Notes: generated by a model from the letters alone, not told the origin. A DNA stretch of 64,000 bases from JAHFUI01 sp039931615 (GCA_039931615.1 JBDTRR010000006.1:96526-160525), one strand, 5' to 3'; counted from the first letter of the stretch, positions 18,001 to 27,178 are shown. Program-made: numbers and translations.

Positions 18001-18396
18001 CCGTTCACCGTCAATCTCGGCACCGACCGCGCGAATATCGGCGCCGGTCCGGCGCAGCGCCCGGACCAGACGTGCGATCCGAACCAGGGCGGCGCGAGGA
18101 CGGCACAGCAATGGTTCAACACCGGCTGTTTCGCCCTCCAGCCACAGTTCACCTTCGGCAATGCGCCACGCAACTCGGTGCTGGCGCCCGGGTACGCCAG
18201 CGTCGACGTCGGATTCCTGAAAGACGTCGCGCTCAGCAACAGCACGCGTCTGCAGTTCCGCTGGGAGATCTTCAATCTGCTGAATCGGACCAACTTCGAC
18301 GTCCCGAACCGCGTCGCGCTGACGCCGAACTTCGGCCGCATTTCCAGCACCAAACCGCCCCGTCAGATGCAGTTCGGGGTCAAGCTGCTGTTTTGA
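15085..18396 (+). CDS. TonB-dependent receptor, Oar-like, with carboxypeptidase-regulatory domain
   Basis: 1103 residues. A signal peptide lies around residues 26-45 (PLLVVGLVLLGAGTGSAQ), so an internal ATG at 15160 is an alternative start. Then comes a carboxypeptidase-regulatory-like domain (AEISGVVRDELGGVLAGVNVAATN ... GRFFLAALPVGEYTL), a plug (VIDNRQIQQLPLNGRQFIQLAQL ... NIYLIDGVKVTDE ... EFGGKASALINVVSRSG) and a long 22-strand-type barrel ending in LQFRWEIFNLLNRTNFD and a final Phe (FGVKLLF). Such proteins import large or scarce substrates through the outer membrane using TonB energy; in Acidobacteriota most have no known ligand. Divergent from the DUF6152 operon. Confidence 0.93.
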   Translation: MIHTSLSNTAPASSSTPPAGSARPWMMPLLVVGLVLLGAGTGSAQYNTAEISGVVRDELGGVLAGVNVAATNAATGLKIERVSDGGGRFFLAALPVGEYTLTVQHAGFKPFTEKGLLIQVGQKIDLPVTLQIGSLTDTITVVVGARLLRTANAEIAEVIDNRQIQQLPLNGRQFIQLAQLTDGVTIPPGGTRGAALGQVGPLPNVYGQRGGHNIYLIDGVKVTDELFNNLVINPSVDAIQEFKIQKTMYPAEFGGKASALINVVSRSGGNGFHGSGLGFVRNQAFDSRNYFADPTQPNPPLRQHQFGINVGGPVRRDRTFFFVSYEGQRIRKAQTQVFSVPTAALRAGDFSGAAPLCDPSTRTTTGTCTPFTGNQIPSNRMSPVASALLARVPLPTSAGLVQNLLGVEDQVNPMNQFSLKIDQRIGTGETLFGRFTALRVDDTQPFGTSSLNEALVPGFGRTVTTRSENVGLGYTRPFGTRWLNEVRFGYLAARGGQVSPNQGVDFGAAAGLQGVTQDERDMGYPQVSFGGLFSAIGDPTSFVSRNNRSYELYDNVMLDRGNHHLKFGGYLFHLRFNPVNPTNARGNFTFTGQWSGNAFADFLLGYPSSSQVGIGRADEHGRSTWLHVYGQDDWKVRSNLTVNYGLRYEINSEMTDVDNRLSAVDLPNRRFVIASDDNGTLSPDASPLLSRIPIPYTTSKDAGWQRGLLRPSYRRLAPRLGVVWSPGGSGKTVINAGFGVFLNQWAYSVQQALASTLPFFFAKTVTAAADALQPTLNTSTVLLAPSNGTVGGSTMDWDFRTEYAKNYSVSVQREVTPTTMLEVSFLRSAIVGADSSTVRNVPEPGPGAIGPRRPVPQLANITAIRWDGYSIFNGVTVRAQQRLSRGLAMTAFYTLSKAIDDASDPGGTAFEANLPQDVHNMAAEEAPASFDHRHRVVGSLTYALPAVRGRGVASALLSDWQVNGILLLESGAPFTVNLGTDRANIGAGPAQRPDQTCDPNQGGARTAQQWFNTGCFALQPQFTFGNAPRNSVLAPGYASVDVGFLKDVALSNSTRLQFRWEIFNLLNRTNFDVPNRVALTPNFGRISSTKPPRQMQFGVKLLF

Positions 18397-18504
18397 GCGT
18401 TCCGGCGCTGCCGCCCGCGCCCGGGCAGATGCATCAGTACCGTACCGCGATACTATCGGCGGCGCGGCCACTGCCCGAACTCGCACCAGGAGACCTGGAA
18501 CCCC

Positions 18505-21375
18505 ATGTCCAGCGACTGTCTACGTTCGTACTCGAAGGATGTGCAGGACGCAGAGCACAGCGCCATCGCCCGGCGTGCCGATAGCGACGGCATCGCGGGG
18601 CTGGCGATTTCGGGCGGCGGCATCCGCAGCGCCACGTTCGCCCTCGGCCTCCTCGAGAGCCTCAAGGCCTGCGGATTGCTGTCCAAGGTCCACTATCTGT
18701 CCACGGTTTCCGGCGGTGGCTACATCGGCGCCTGGCTGAGCGCCAATTGCCGCCGGCGTGCGGACTGGTTGACCAGCGACTGGACGGACTCGATCAGGCA
18801 CCTGCGCCGCTATTCCAATTATCTGTCGCCACAACTGGGATTCTTCAGTGCCGACACGTGGTCGATCATCACCATCTGGCTCCGGAACACGATCCTGATT
18901 CAAGCGACCGTCATCCTGGCCATCGCCTGTGCACTGCTCGCACCGCGGCCGCTGTTCTGGGTGTTCCACAACTTTCCCGACGGCCGGTCCGCACGGTGGG
19001 CCACCGTCGTCCTGTTCATCTTCGGCATCGTGGGTATCGCCGGCAATCACTGGCAGCTGACCACGCCGCGGTTCTCGCTCGAGAACGCCGACCGGCAGAG
19101 ACGCTGGCGCGCCGTCGAACTGTTGCAGGCAAGGGCGTGGAAGATCGGCGCCGCCGCCGCGCTGGGGCTGTTCACCGCGGCGCTGGTTGCGATCTGGTCG
19201 TTTCACTTCGACCCGTTCGCAGTCTACGATGTCACGGCCTCGGATCAGACGATGCGTCTGGCGGTGGCACGAAGTCTGGAAGCGGTGCTGATCGGCGGGC
19301 TGCTCGTGCTGAGTGGGTTCTGCCTCCAGCCGGTCGCCGTGAAAGTCGTTGCCGCAATCTCCCCGGCACGCCCGCAGCAGGTGAACTACACGCAGGGGTA
19401 CGTGCAGTGCTGCGTCGTGACCCCGCTGATGATCGTGGCGCTGCTGGTGACCTCAATCCTGTGGGCACAGGCGACGGGCCACCCGAAGGTGACGTCGTTG
19501 AAATCGCTGACGACGTATTCGGCCCTGGTCACGCAGGCGTGGAGGTTCTGGCCGTTCCACCTGTCGATCGTCTTCGTGTCGTTCTGGCTGCTCTCGTTTT
19601 TTGCGATTTCGAGCCGCCGCGAGCCCAGGCGTATCCTGATCGCTCTGATCGCCCCAGCCGTCGCGGTGCCGGCGCTGCATGCCCTGCTCGCCGCAATCGT
19701 GCTGATCTTCCAGCAGTTCAACAGGCATGTCGGCGGTGAATGGATGGCGTTCGTGTGGGGCCCGCCGCTCGTGGCGATGGCCTTCGTGCTCGCGATCGTC
19801 GTCCTCCTGGGCATGCTGGGGCGCGATTCGACCGATGGCGTCCGTGAGTGGTGGAGCCGCCTCGGTGCGTGGCTCGCGATCTATGCCGCGGCCTGGATGG
19901 TCATCGTGGTCAGCGCCGTTTACGGCCCGAAGTGGATGAGGTGGGCGGCCTCGGCGGTCACGGACGCGCCGTGGAAGGCGTTGACCGGCCTGACCGGCTG
20001 GGCCGCGACTGTCGCCGGCGGGCTGATGGCGGGAAATTCACCGTCGACCGGGGGCGGGGCGGAAGGGGTTGGCGCGAAGGCCAAAGACCTGCTGGCCAGG
20101 ATAGCCCCGTTCGTCTTCATCGCCGGTGTCCTACTGGCGGTGGCGTTCGTGCTTCACGTGATCATCAATCTGAATGGCGGGACGGACTGGTGGGTCCAGT
20201 CCGGCGAGCCGCTCGTCGCGGTGCCGCTGGTGATGCTCGCCGCCACCCTGGCGGCGACGATCCTCCTGGCGGCACGCGTCGACCTCAACGAGTTCAGCCT
20301 CAACGCCTTCTACCGCAACCGCCTGGTCCGCTGTTATCTTGGCGCGACTCGCGACGAAGCGGCACGCAATCCGCAGAATTTCACCGGGTTCGACGACAAG
20401 GACGACATGCCGCTGGCCGTCGCCGACCCCGCGGTGCTGAATGGCCCGCTGCACATCGTCAACTGTGCGCTCAACCTCGGGGGATCGTCCGACCTCGCGC
20501 TGCACACGCGCCACAGCGCCTCGTTCACCCTGTCGCCCCTGCACTGCGGCAGCGCCTACCTGTCACACGATCAGCAGGGGCAGGCGGAGGAGCTCGGCTT
20601 CGTGACGACGAGCCAGTTCGGCCACCAGAGCGGCGGGCCCACCCTCGGCCAGGCGATCGCGGTGTCAGGCGCCGCGGCCAGCCCGAACATGGGCTACCAC
20701 ACCTCTTCGGTGATCGCGTTCCTGATGACACTCTTCAACATCCGCCTGGGATGGTGGTTCCCCAACCCGAGGGACACCGCCGGCGGCGCGATGTCGCCGC
20801 ACTTCAGCCTCAGCTACCTGGCCGCTGAGCTGTTCGGCGGCGCCTCCGACAAGACGTCATTCCTGATGGTGTCCGACGGCGGCCACTTCGAAAACCTCGC
20901 CGCGTACGAACTCATCCGGCGCCGCTGCGGCGTGATCGTGGTCAGCGATTGCGAGTGCGACGGGGACTATACGTTCGGCGGCCTCGGCACCTTGATCCGC
21001 ATGTGCGAGGTGGATTTCGGTTGCCGGATTGCCATCGACGTCGATGATCTTCGTCCCGGGACCGGCCCTGAGGGATGGAGCACGCGGCGCTTCGCCATCG
21101 GCGACATCACCTATCGCGATGGCAGCACGGCCATCCTGATATATCTGAAGGCATCGATGGCCGGCAAGGAAGACACCTCGGTGCGGCAGTACAAGTCGAG
21201 CCATCCCACGTTTCCGCACGAGAGCACCGGCGATCAGTTCTACGGCGAAGATCAGTTCGAGAGCTACCGTCACCTCGGGCGGGACATCGGCTTCGAGGTG
21301 TTCGGCCCGCTCACCGGCGAGCCAAGCCTGGCGAGCGCCGCCTTGAAGCTCCGGTCGGCGCAGCGCCAGGGGTGA
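18505..21375 (+). CDS. Patatin-like phospholipase with a large integral membrane region
   Basis: 956 residues. The patatin elements are split around a membrane block: oxyanion loop ISGGGIRSATFALGLLESL (G37-G39), nucleophile elbow STVSGGGYIGAWL (Ser69) and, near residue 790, the Asp of the dyad in VSDGGHFENLAAYELI. Between them, residues about 125-600 contain around ten hydrophobic helices. The catalytic domain is therefore cytosolic and attached to an inner-membrane module. Family members hydrolyse acyl esters of membrane lipids; this polytopic architecture is a recognised but uncharacterised subgroup. AGGAGA lies upstream of the ATG at slightly long spacing. It is convergent with the efflux operon, 21 bases away. 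Confidence 0.88.
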   Translation: MSSDCLRSYSKDVQDAEHSAIARRADSDGIAGLAISGGGIRSATFALGLLESLKACGLLSKVHYLSTVSGGGYIGAWLSANCRRRADWLTSDWTDSIRHLRRYSNYLSPQLGFFSADTWSIITIWLRNTILIQATVILAIACALLAPRPLFWVFHNFPDGRSARWATVVLFIFGIVGIAGNHWQLTTPRFSLENADRQRRWRAVELLQARAWKIGAAAALGLFTAALVAIWSFHFDPFAVYDVTASDQTMRLAVARSLEAVLIGGLLVLSGFCLQPVAVKVVAAISPARPQQVNYTQGYVQCCVVTPLMIVALLVTSILWAQATGHPKVTSLKSLTTYSALVTQAWRFWPFHLSIVFVSFWLLSFFAISSRREPRRILIALIAPAVAVPALHALLAAIVLIFQQFNRHVGGEWMAFVWGPPLVAMAFVLAIVVLLGMLGRDSTDGVREWWSRLGAWLAIYAAAWMVIVVSAVYGPKWMRWAASAVTDAPWKALTGLTGWAATVAGGLMAGNSPSTGGGAEGVGAKAKDLLARIAPFVFIAGVLLAVAFVLHVIINLNGGTDWWVQSGEPLVAVPLVMLAATLAATILLAARVDLNEFSLNAFYRNRLVRCYLGATRDEAARNPQNFTGFDDKDDMPLAVADPAVLNGPLHIVNCALNLGGSSDLALHTRHSASFTLSPLHCGSAYLSHDQQGQAEELGFVTTSQFGHQSGGPTLGQAIAVSGAAASPNMGYHTSSVIAFLMTLFNIRLGWWFPNPRDTAGGAMSPHFSLSYLAAELFGGASDKTSFLMVSDGGHFENLAAYELIRRRCGVIVVSDCECDGDYTFGGLGTLIRMCEVDFGCRIAIDVDDLRPGTGPEGWSTRRFAIGDITYRDGSTAILIYLKASMAGKEDTSVRQYKSSHPTFPHESTGDQFYGEDQFESYRHLGRDIGFEVFGPLTGEPSLASAALKLRSAQRQG

Positions 21376-21396
21376 AGGCCGCCCTTCGATGGCGGG

Positions 21397-22809
21397 CTAC
21401 TGGATCCCGCCCAGTGCACGGTACAGGCCGACGAACGCGATGAAGACCTCCGCTTCGGCCTGGGCGGCGCCGTCTTCGGCCTGCAGTTCGGTGCGTTCCG
21501 CATCGAGCAGCGACAGAAAATCGGCGACGCCCTCGCGGTAGCGCGTGCGGGCGATCCCCGCCGCGCGGGCGCTGTCGCGGACCTCGTCGGTCAGCCTGAC
21601 CAGCCGCTCCTGCTGCTGCCGATAGGTCACCAGCGCCGTCGCCGTTTCTTCGAGCGCCAGCAGCATCGTCCGTTCGTAGTCCGCGAGCACCTGCTGCGTC
21701 ACCGCCCTGGCGCCGCGCAGCCGGGCGCGCGCGCTGCCGAGATCGAACCCGCTCCACTGCAGTGCCGGGGTGACCGCCCACGCCCGGGAGTCGCTCGTCC
21801 CGAACAGGTTGCCGCGGCCGGCGAGCAGGCCGAGCAGCCCGGAGATGGTGATCCGCGGATACAGTTCGGCCGCCGCCACCCCTTCGGTCGCGGCCGTCGC
21901 CGCCAGGCGGCGTTCCGCCGCCCGCACATCCGGCCGGCGATTCAGGAGCTGGTCCGCCGGGCCGAGCGCGATCGTCTTGCCGAGCACGGGGTAGGCGCGC
22001 GGCGCCAGATCGACGGTGAGCTGGCCCGGCGCGCGACCGGTCAGCACCGCCAGCCGGTGGGCGCGCACCGCCAGCGCGGTCCGCAGCAGCGGCAGCACCG
22101 CTTCGATCGCCGACACGCGTGCTGACGCACTGGCCACGTCCTGCTCCTCGCCGATGCCGGCGTCGCGGCGCACCATCGTCAAGCGCAGCGTCTCGCGCTG
22201 GTTGACCAGGCTGCGGTCGAGCACTGACATCCGCTGTTGCACGCCGCGCAGTTCGAAATAGTTCCGGGCCACCTCGGCGGCGACGCTCACCCGCACGGCG
22301 GCCAGCGCAGCCTCGAAGCTCTCGGCATGGGCCGAGGCGGCGGCGACGGCCGCCCGCACCCGGCCGAAGAGATCCAGCTCCCAGGAGGCGTCGAAGCCGG
22401 CGCGGTAGGAATTGACGCGCAGCGGCTGATCGTAGAAGCCTGGGATTGCCTGATCGCGAACGTCAACGGCGGCGCCGACGGTGACCTTCGGATACTGATT
22501 GCGGCGATCCTCGTCGAAGACCGCCCGGGCGGCATCGAGCCGGGCCACCGCCGACCGCACGTCGTGATTCGACGCGAGCGCCGCCGCTTCCAGCTGCTCC
22601 AGCACGTCGTCGTCCAGCTGCCGCCACCAGCGCGGGTCGTACGCGTGATCGGTAAAGGCCGTCGCGTCCCACCCGACCAACCCGGTCTGTTGCACCGCGG
22701 CGACCGGGGGCGTGGTCCGGACAGCGCAGCCGGCGGCGGGAATCGACACGAGAGCGGCGACGAGCAGGGCGCGAACCGGCAGCGATGCGAGCGGGTATTT
22801 GATGGCCAC
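21397..22809 (-). CDS. Efflux outer-membrane lipoprotein (OprM/NodT-type, TolC superfamily)
   Basis: 470 residues from a GTG at 22809, two bases after the RND gene stop, giving MAIKYPLASLPVRALLVAALVSIPAAGC, a lipoprotein signal with lipobox PAAGC. The mature part has the duplicated outer-membrane efflux protein repeat: WWRQLDDDVLEQLEAAALASN, then SWELDLFGRVRAAVAAA in repeat one, and RRPDVRAAERRLAA with ALQWSGFDLGSARARL in repeat two. It forms the trimeric exit duct for the RND pump encoded just upstream. Third gene of the operon that starts at 27178. Confidence 0.93.
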   Translation of the reverse strand: MAIKYPLASLPVRALLVAALVSIPAAGCAVRTTPPVAAVQQTGLVGWDATAFTDHAYDPRWWRQLDDDVLEQLEAAALASNHDVRSAVARLDAARAVFDEDRRNQYPKVTVGAAVDVRDQAIPGFYDQPLRVNSYRAGFDASWELDLFGRVRAAVAAASAHAESFEAALAAVRVSVAAEVARNYFELRGVQQRMSVLDRSLVNQRETLRLTMVRRDAGIGEEQDVASASARVSAIEAVLPLLRTALAVRAHRLAVLTGRAPGQLTVDLAPRAYPVLGKTIALGPADQLLNRRPDVRAAERRLAATAATEGVAAAELYPRITISGLLGLLAGRGNLFGTSDSRAWAVTPALQWSGFDLGSARARLRGARAVTQQVLADYERTMLLALEETATALVTYRQQQERLVRLTDEVRDSARAAGIARTRYREGVADFLSLLDAERTELQAEDGAAQAEAEVFIAFVGLYRALGGIQ

Positions 22810-22811
22810 GA

Positions 22812-25800
22812 TCAATGAGTCTCCGCGGTGGCGGGTGTCTGCGGGACGGCGGCCGCGGTCCGGCGGGAAAACCTCCCCGCCAGCCCCTGGACAACGACGT
22901 AGAACACCGGCGTCAGGATGAGGCCGAACACCGTCACGCCGAGCATGCCGGCAAAGACGGCGATGCCCATCGCACGGCGCACCTCGGCGCCGGGGCCGGT
23001 GGCCAGAACCAGCGGCACCACCCCCATGATGAACGCCACCGACGTCATCAGCACGGGGCGCAAGCGGACCCGGCACGCCTCGAGGATGGCGGCGCGGCGC
23101 GCCGCGCCCTCGCTCTCGAGATGCCGCGCGAACTCGACAATCAGAATCGAGTTCTTGCACGCCAGCCCGGCCAGCACGAGGAGACTGATCTGCGTGAACA
23201 CGTTGTTGTCGCCGCCAGTCAGCCAGACGCCGCCGATCGCCGACAGCAGCGTCATCGGCACGATCAGGATCACCGTCAGCGGCAGCGACAGGCTCTCGTA
23301 CTGCGCGGCGAGCACGCCGTAGACGAGCAGGACGCACAGCGGAAAGATCAGGAACATCGTGTTGCCGGAGATCGCATCCTGGTAGGCGAGCTCGGTCCAT
23401 TCGAAGGTCATGCCGTTGGGCAGCGTGCGCTCGAGCAGCGCCGCCATGGCATCCTGCGCCTGCCCCGAGCTGTGTCCTGGGGACGGCCCGCCGTTGATCT
23501 CCGCCGCCGGATAGCCGTTGTAATGCATCACCTGATCCGGGCCGTAGGTGCGACTGACCTTGAGGATCGAGCCGAGCGGGACCATCTCACCCCGTTGGTT
23601 GCGCGTCTTCAGGCCGGCGATCTGCTCGGGCTGCAGCCGGAACGGCGACTCGGCCTGGACGTTCACCTGATAGGTCCGGCCGAAGCGGTTGAAGTCGTTG
23701 GCGTAGACCGAGCCGAGGTACACCTGCAGCGTCTCGAAGACATCGGTCAGGGGAATGCCATAGCTCTTCACACGCTCGCGATCGACGTCGACGTCGATCT
23801 GCGGCACGCTGACCTGAAAACTGGAGAACAGACCGGCCAGCGCCGGCTCGGCCTGGCCGGCCGCTGCCGCACCCTGCACCTGCTTGTAGAGCTCCTCGAA
23901 TCCGAGTCCGGCGCGATCTTCGACGAACAGCTTGAAGCCGCCGACGGCGCCGAGGCCCTGCACGGGCGGCGGCGGGAAGATCGCCACGAAGGCGTCCTGG
24001 ATCGAGCCGAACCGCTGATTGAGCTCGCCGACGATGCTGGTGGTGTCCAGCCCGGCGTGGCCGGTCCGTTCATCGGACGGCTTGAGCGTCACGAACGCGA
24101 TGCCGGTGTTCGGTGCGTTGACGAAGCCATTGATCGACAGGCCGGGAAACGCCACCGCGTTCGCCACGCCGGGGTGCGCCAGGGCCAGCTCCGACATCTG
24201 CCGGATGACGCGGTCGGTCCGGTCCAGCGTGGCGCCGTCGGGCAGCTGCGCGAACGCGACCAGGTAGTCCTTGTCCTGCGCAGGGACGAAGCCCTGCGGC
24301 ACCTTGGCGAAGCCGACCACCGTCAAGCCGATCAGGCCGGCGTCGACGACCAGCGCCAGCGCCGCCACGCGCAGCAGACGCGAGACGCCGCTGCCGTAGA
24401 TCGACGACCCGCGCGTAAACACGCGGTTGAAGCCGCGAAAGAACCAGCCGAACAGCCGGTCGATCACCCGCTGGACGCGATCGCGCGGCGCGCCGTGCGC
24501 GCGCAGCAGCAGCGACGCGAGGGCGGGACTGAGGGTCAGCGAGTTGAAGGCCGAGATGAACGTGGAGATGGCGATGGTCAGCGCGAACTGCCGATAGAAC
24601 TGGCCGGTCAGGCCGCTGATGAACGCGGTCGGCACGAACACCGCGCCGAGAACGAGCGCGATCGCGATGATCGGTCCCGAGACCTCGGCCATCGCCCGCC
24701 GCGTTGCTTCGAGCGGCGGCTGACCCAGCTCGATATGCCGTTCGACGTTCTCGACCACCACGATCGCATCGTCGACGACGATGCCGATGGCGAGCACCAG
24801 GCCGAAGAGCGACAGCGTGTTGAGCGAAAATCCCAGGCCCAGCATGATCGCGAACGTGCCGATCAGCGACACCGGGACGGCGACCAGCGGAATGATCGAG
24901 GCCCGCCAGGTCTGCAGGAAGACCACGACGACGATGACGACGAGGAGAATCGCCTCGATCAGGGTATGGGCGACGGCATTGATCGACTCGCGGACGTAGA
25001 TCGTCGGGTCGTAGACGATCCGGTAGTCGACGCCCGGCGGGAAGTTCTGTTTGAGCCGCTCCATCGTCGCGTGCACGTCGGCCGACGCCTGGAGCGCGTT
25101 GGTGCCAGGCCGCTGGAACACCCCGATCGCGACCGCCGCCTTGTTGTCGAGCAGGCTGCGCAGCGAGTAGCGGCTCGATCCGAGTTCGAGACGGGCGACG
25201 TCGGAGAGGCGGGTAATCTGGCCCGCCGGCGTCGCGCGCACGACGATCCGGCCGAATTCTTCCTCCGTCGTCAGGCGCCCTTGCGCGTTGATCGCGAGCT
25301 GGAAGCTGGCGTCCGACGGCGACGGCGGCGCGCCGAGCACGCCGGCCGCCACCTGGATGTTCTGTTCACGGATGGCGCGGATGACGTCGGTGGTCGTCAA
25401 CTGGCGCGAGGCCAGCCGGTTCGGATCCAGCCAGACGCGCATGCTGTATTCGCCGGCGCCGAAGATCTGGACCGCGCCGACGCCGGACAGACGCGTCAGC
25501 TCGTCCTTCACCTGCAACAGCGCGTAGTTGGAGAGGTAGAGCATGTCGTAGCGATCGTCCGGCGACACCAGATGCGCGATGAGCAGGAAGTCGGGCGACG
25601 CCTTTTCCGTCGTGACGCCGATCCGCTGGACGTCCTGCGGCAGGCGCGGCAGCGCCTGCGCGACGCGGTTCTGCACCTGGACCTGCGCCTTGTCGAGGTC
25701 GGTGCCGAGCGCGAACGTCATGGTCAGGGTCAGGGCGCCGTCGGCCGTGGCCTGCGAGAACATGTAGAGCATGTCCTCGACACCGTTCATCTGCTGTTCG

Positions 25801-26000
25801 AGCGGCGCCGCCACCGTTTCGGCGATGACCTTCGGGTTGGCGCCCGGGAACGCCGCGCGCACGATGACTGTCGGCGGCACGACCGCGGGGTACTCGCTGA
25901 CCGGGAGCTTCAGGAGCGCCAACAGCCCGGCGACGACAATTCCCACCGACAGGACCACCGCGAAGATCGGCCGGGTGATGAAGAACGACGAAAAGTTCAC
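22812..26000 (-). CDS. RND multidrug efflux pump, inner-membrane permease (HAE1, AcrB/MexB type)
   Basis: 1062 residues, the normal length for the family. It starts at a GTG whose GTGA overlaps the adaptor stop. The beginning MNFSSFFITRPIFAVVLS is diagnostic, followed by the porter domains and 12 membrane helices. GLVLAIGIVVDDAIVVVENVERH in helix 4 carries the two Asp residues of the proton relay. Hydrophobic and amphipathic compounds, solvents or drugs are the usual substrates; it uses the proton gradient and pairs with the adaptor and outer-membrane duct of the same operon. The kinase/regulator pair divergent from this operon is a plausible controller, by position only. Confidence 0.95.
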   Translation of the reverse strand: MNFSSFFITRPIFAVVLSVGIVVAGLLALLKLPVSEYPAVVPPTVIVRAAFPGANPKVIAETVAAPLEQQMNGVEDMLYMFSQATADGALTLTMTFALGTDLDKAQVQVQNRVAQALPRLPQDVQRIGVTTEKASPDFLLIAHLVSPDDRYDMLYLSNYALLQVKDELTRLSGVGAVQIFGAGEYSMRVWLDPNRLASRQLTTTDVIRAIREQNIQVAAGVLGAPPSPSDASFQLAINAQGRLTTEEEFGRIVVRATPAGQITRLSDVARLELGSSRYSLRSLLDNKAAVAIGVFQRPGTNALQASADVHATMERLKQNFPPGVDYRIVYDPTIYVRESINAVAHTLIEAILLVVIVVVVFLQTWRASIIPLVAVPVSLIGTFAIMLGLGFSLNTLSLFGLVLAIGIVVDDAIVVVENVERHIELGQPPLEATRRAMAEVSGPIIAIALVLGAVFVPTAFISGLTGQFYRQFALTIAISTFISAFNSLTLSPALASLLLRAHGAPRDRVQRVIDRLFGWFFRGFNRVFTRGSSIYGSGVSRLLRVAALALVVDAGLIGLTVVGFAKVPQGFVPAQDKDYLVAFAQLPDGATLDRTDRVIRQMSELALAHPGVANAVAFPGLSINGFVNAPNTGIAFVTLKPSDERTGHAGLDTTSIVGELNQRFGSIQDAFVAIFPPPPVQGLGAVGGFKLFVEDRAGLGFEELYKQVQGAAAAGQAEPALAGLFSSFQVSVPQIDVDVDRERVKSYGIPLTDVFETLQVYLGSVYANDFNRFGRTYQVNVQAESPFRLQPEQIAGLKTRNQRGEMVPLGSILKVSRTYGPDQVMHYNGYPAAEINGGPSPGHSSGQAQDAMAALLERTLPNGMTFEWTELAYQDAISGNTMFLIFPLCVLLVYGVLAAQYESLSLPLTVILIVPMTLLSAIGGVWLTGGDNNVFTQISLLVLAGLACKNSILIVEFARHLESEGAARRAAILEACRVRLRPVLMTSVAFIMGVVPLVLATGPGAEVRRAMGIAVFAGMLGVTVFGLILTPVFYVVVQGLAGRFSRRTAAAVPQTPATAETH

Positions 26001-27178
26001 TGTCCACCACCCATCGTCGACGCTGTCGCGTTGACCTGCATGCCAGGCCGGACGCGCTGGAGACCGTTCACCACCACCAGCTCGCCGGCGGCCAGCCCCT
26101 TGCGCACGACGCGCAGCCCGTCAACCAGCGGCCCGAGCGTCACTGTCCGCGACTCGACGGTCGTGTCGCCGCCGACGACGAGCACGAACCGCCGGTCGAG
26201 GTCGGTCCCGATCGCTCGATCCTCGACCAGCACCCCGGGGGTTCCGGCCGTGCCCGGGAGGCGAAGGCGGACGAACAGTCCAGGCGTCAACCGGTGATCA
26301 CGGTTGTGGAAGATGGCGCGGCCGCGGATCGTCCCGGTGGCCGGATCGAGCTGGTTGTCCAGGAACTGCAGCGTGCCCTGATGCGGGAAGCCCTGCTCAT
26401 CGGCCAGCGCCATCTCGATGCGAAGGCTGTCTTTGCCGGCCCGGGCGCCCTGCCGGGCGCGATTGCCGTAGCGCAGGAACGCCTGCTCATCGGCGTCGAA
26501 GGCGGCGTAGATCGGATCGACGGAGACGACGGTGGTGAGGAGGGTGGCTTCGGCCTGGCCGCCCGACACCAGGTTGCCCCGGGTGATCAGCGCGCGGCCG
26601 ACGCGGCCGTCGATCGGTGACACCACCCTGGTGAAATCCAGATCGAGCTGCGCGGCCCGCAGGGCGGCCGCCGCGGCATCGACGCGCGCGGTCGCCTCGG
26701 CGGCAGCACCCGCCCGGCGCTCGCGCTCCTCGACGGACATCGCGTTCTCGCTCGACAGGCGCTCCGCCCGCCGCAGTTCCACGCCGGCGCGATCGCGCGC
26801 GACAGTGGCTTGCGCCAGCTCGGCGCGAAGACGATCGACCTGGGCCTGGAAGGGGCGGTCGTCGATCAGGAACAGGGCCTGCCCCTGCCGCACCAGACTG
26901 CCTTCCTCGAACGACACCTCCGAGATGAGGCCCGAGACGCGCGGCCGGACCGCCACCGTCTGCACCGGCTCGAGGCGGCCGGTGAATTCATCCCACTCCG
27001 TGATGTCACGCCCGACCGACGGAGCCGCCGTGACCTGGGGAAGCGGCGGCGCGGTGCCGCTGGTTTCCACGCGCGCACAGGCGCTGATCGCGATGGCCGC
27101 GGCGCCAGCCAGCCCGAGGGCGCAGAATCTGAGAGGCGAAGAAGAGTGTCGAAAGACGCGGGTCGGTTGCATGTTCAT
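25997..27178 (-). CDS. RND efflux periplasmic adaptor lipoprotein (membrane fusion protein)
   Basis: 393 residues from the ATG at 27178. A lipoprotein signal (PLRFCALGLAGAAAIAISAC) is followed by the HlyD/AcrA plan: a lipoyl half-motif (RVSGLISEVSFEEGSLVRQGQALFLID), a helical hairpin (Arg/Ala/Glu-rich, about 110-170), the second lipoyl half (LDFTRVVSPIDGRVGRALITRGNLV) and beta-barrel and membrane-proximal domains to the end. It bridges the permease and the outer-membrane duct. First gene of the tripartite pump operon; upstream genes that extend the frame give non-signal sequence, which supports this start. Confidence 0.93.
   Translation of the reverse strand: MNMQPTRVFRHSSSPLRFCALGLAGAAAIAISACARVETSGTAPPLPQVTAAPSVGRDITEWDEFTGRLEPVQTVAVRPRVSGLISEVSFEEGSLVRQGQALFLIDDRPFQAQVDRLRAELAQATVARDRAGVELRRAERLSSENAMSVEERERRAGAAAEATARVDAAAAALRAAQLDLDFTRVVSPIDGRVGRALITRGNLVSGGQAEATLLTTVVSVDPIYAAFDADEQAFLRYGNRARQGARAGKDSLRIEMALADEQGFPHQGTLQFLDNQLDPATGTIRGRAIFHNRDHRLTPGLFVRLRLPGTAGTPGVLVEDRAIGTDLDRRFVLVVGGDTTVESRTVTLGPLVDGLRVVRKGLAAGELVVVNGLQRVRPGMQVNATASTMGGGQ

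Noticed and set aside
22815..26297. An 1160-codon open frame on the plus strand, antisense to the efflux permease
   Set aside because: It is extremely Arg/His/Asp/Gln-rich with no hydrophobic core, the usual result of reading high-GC coding DNA in the opposite frame. The RND permease on the minus strand is unambiguous.
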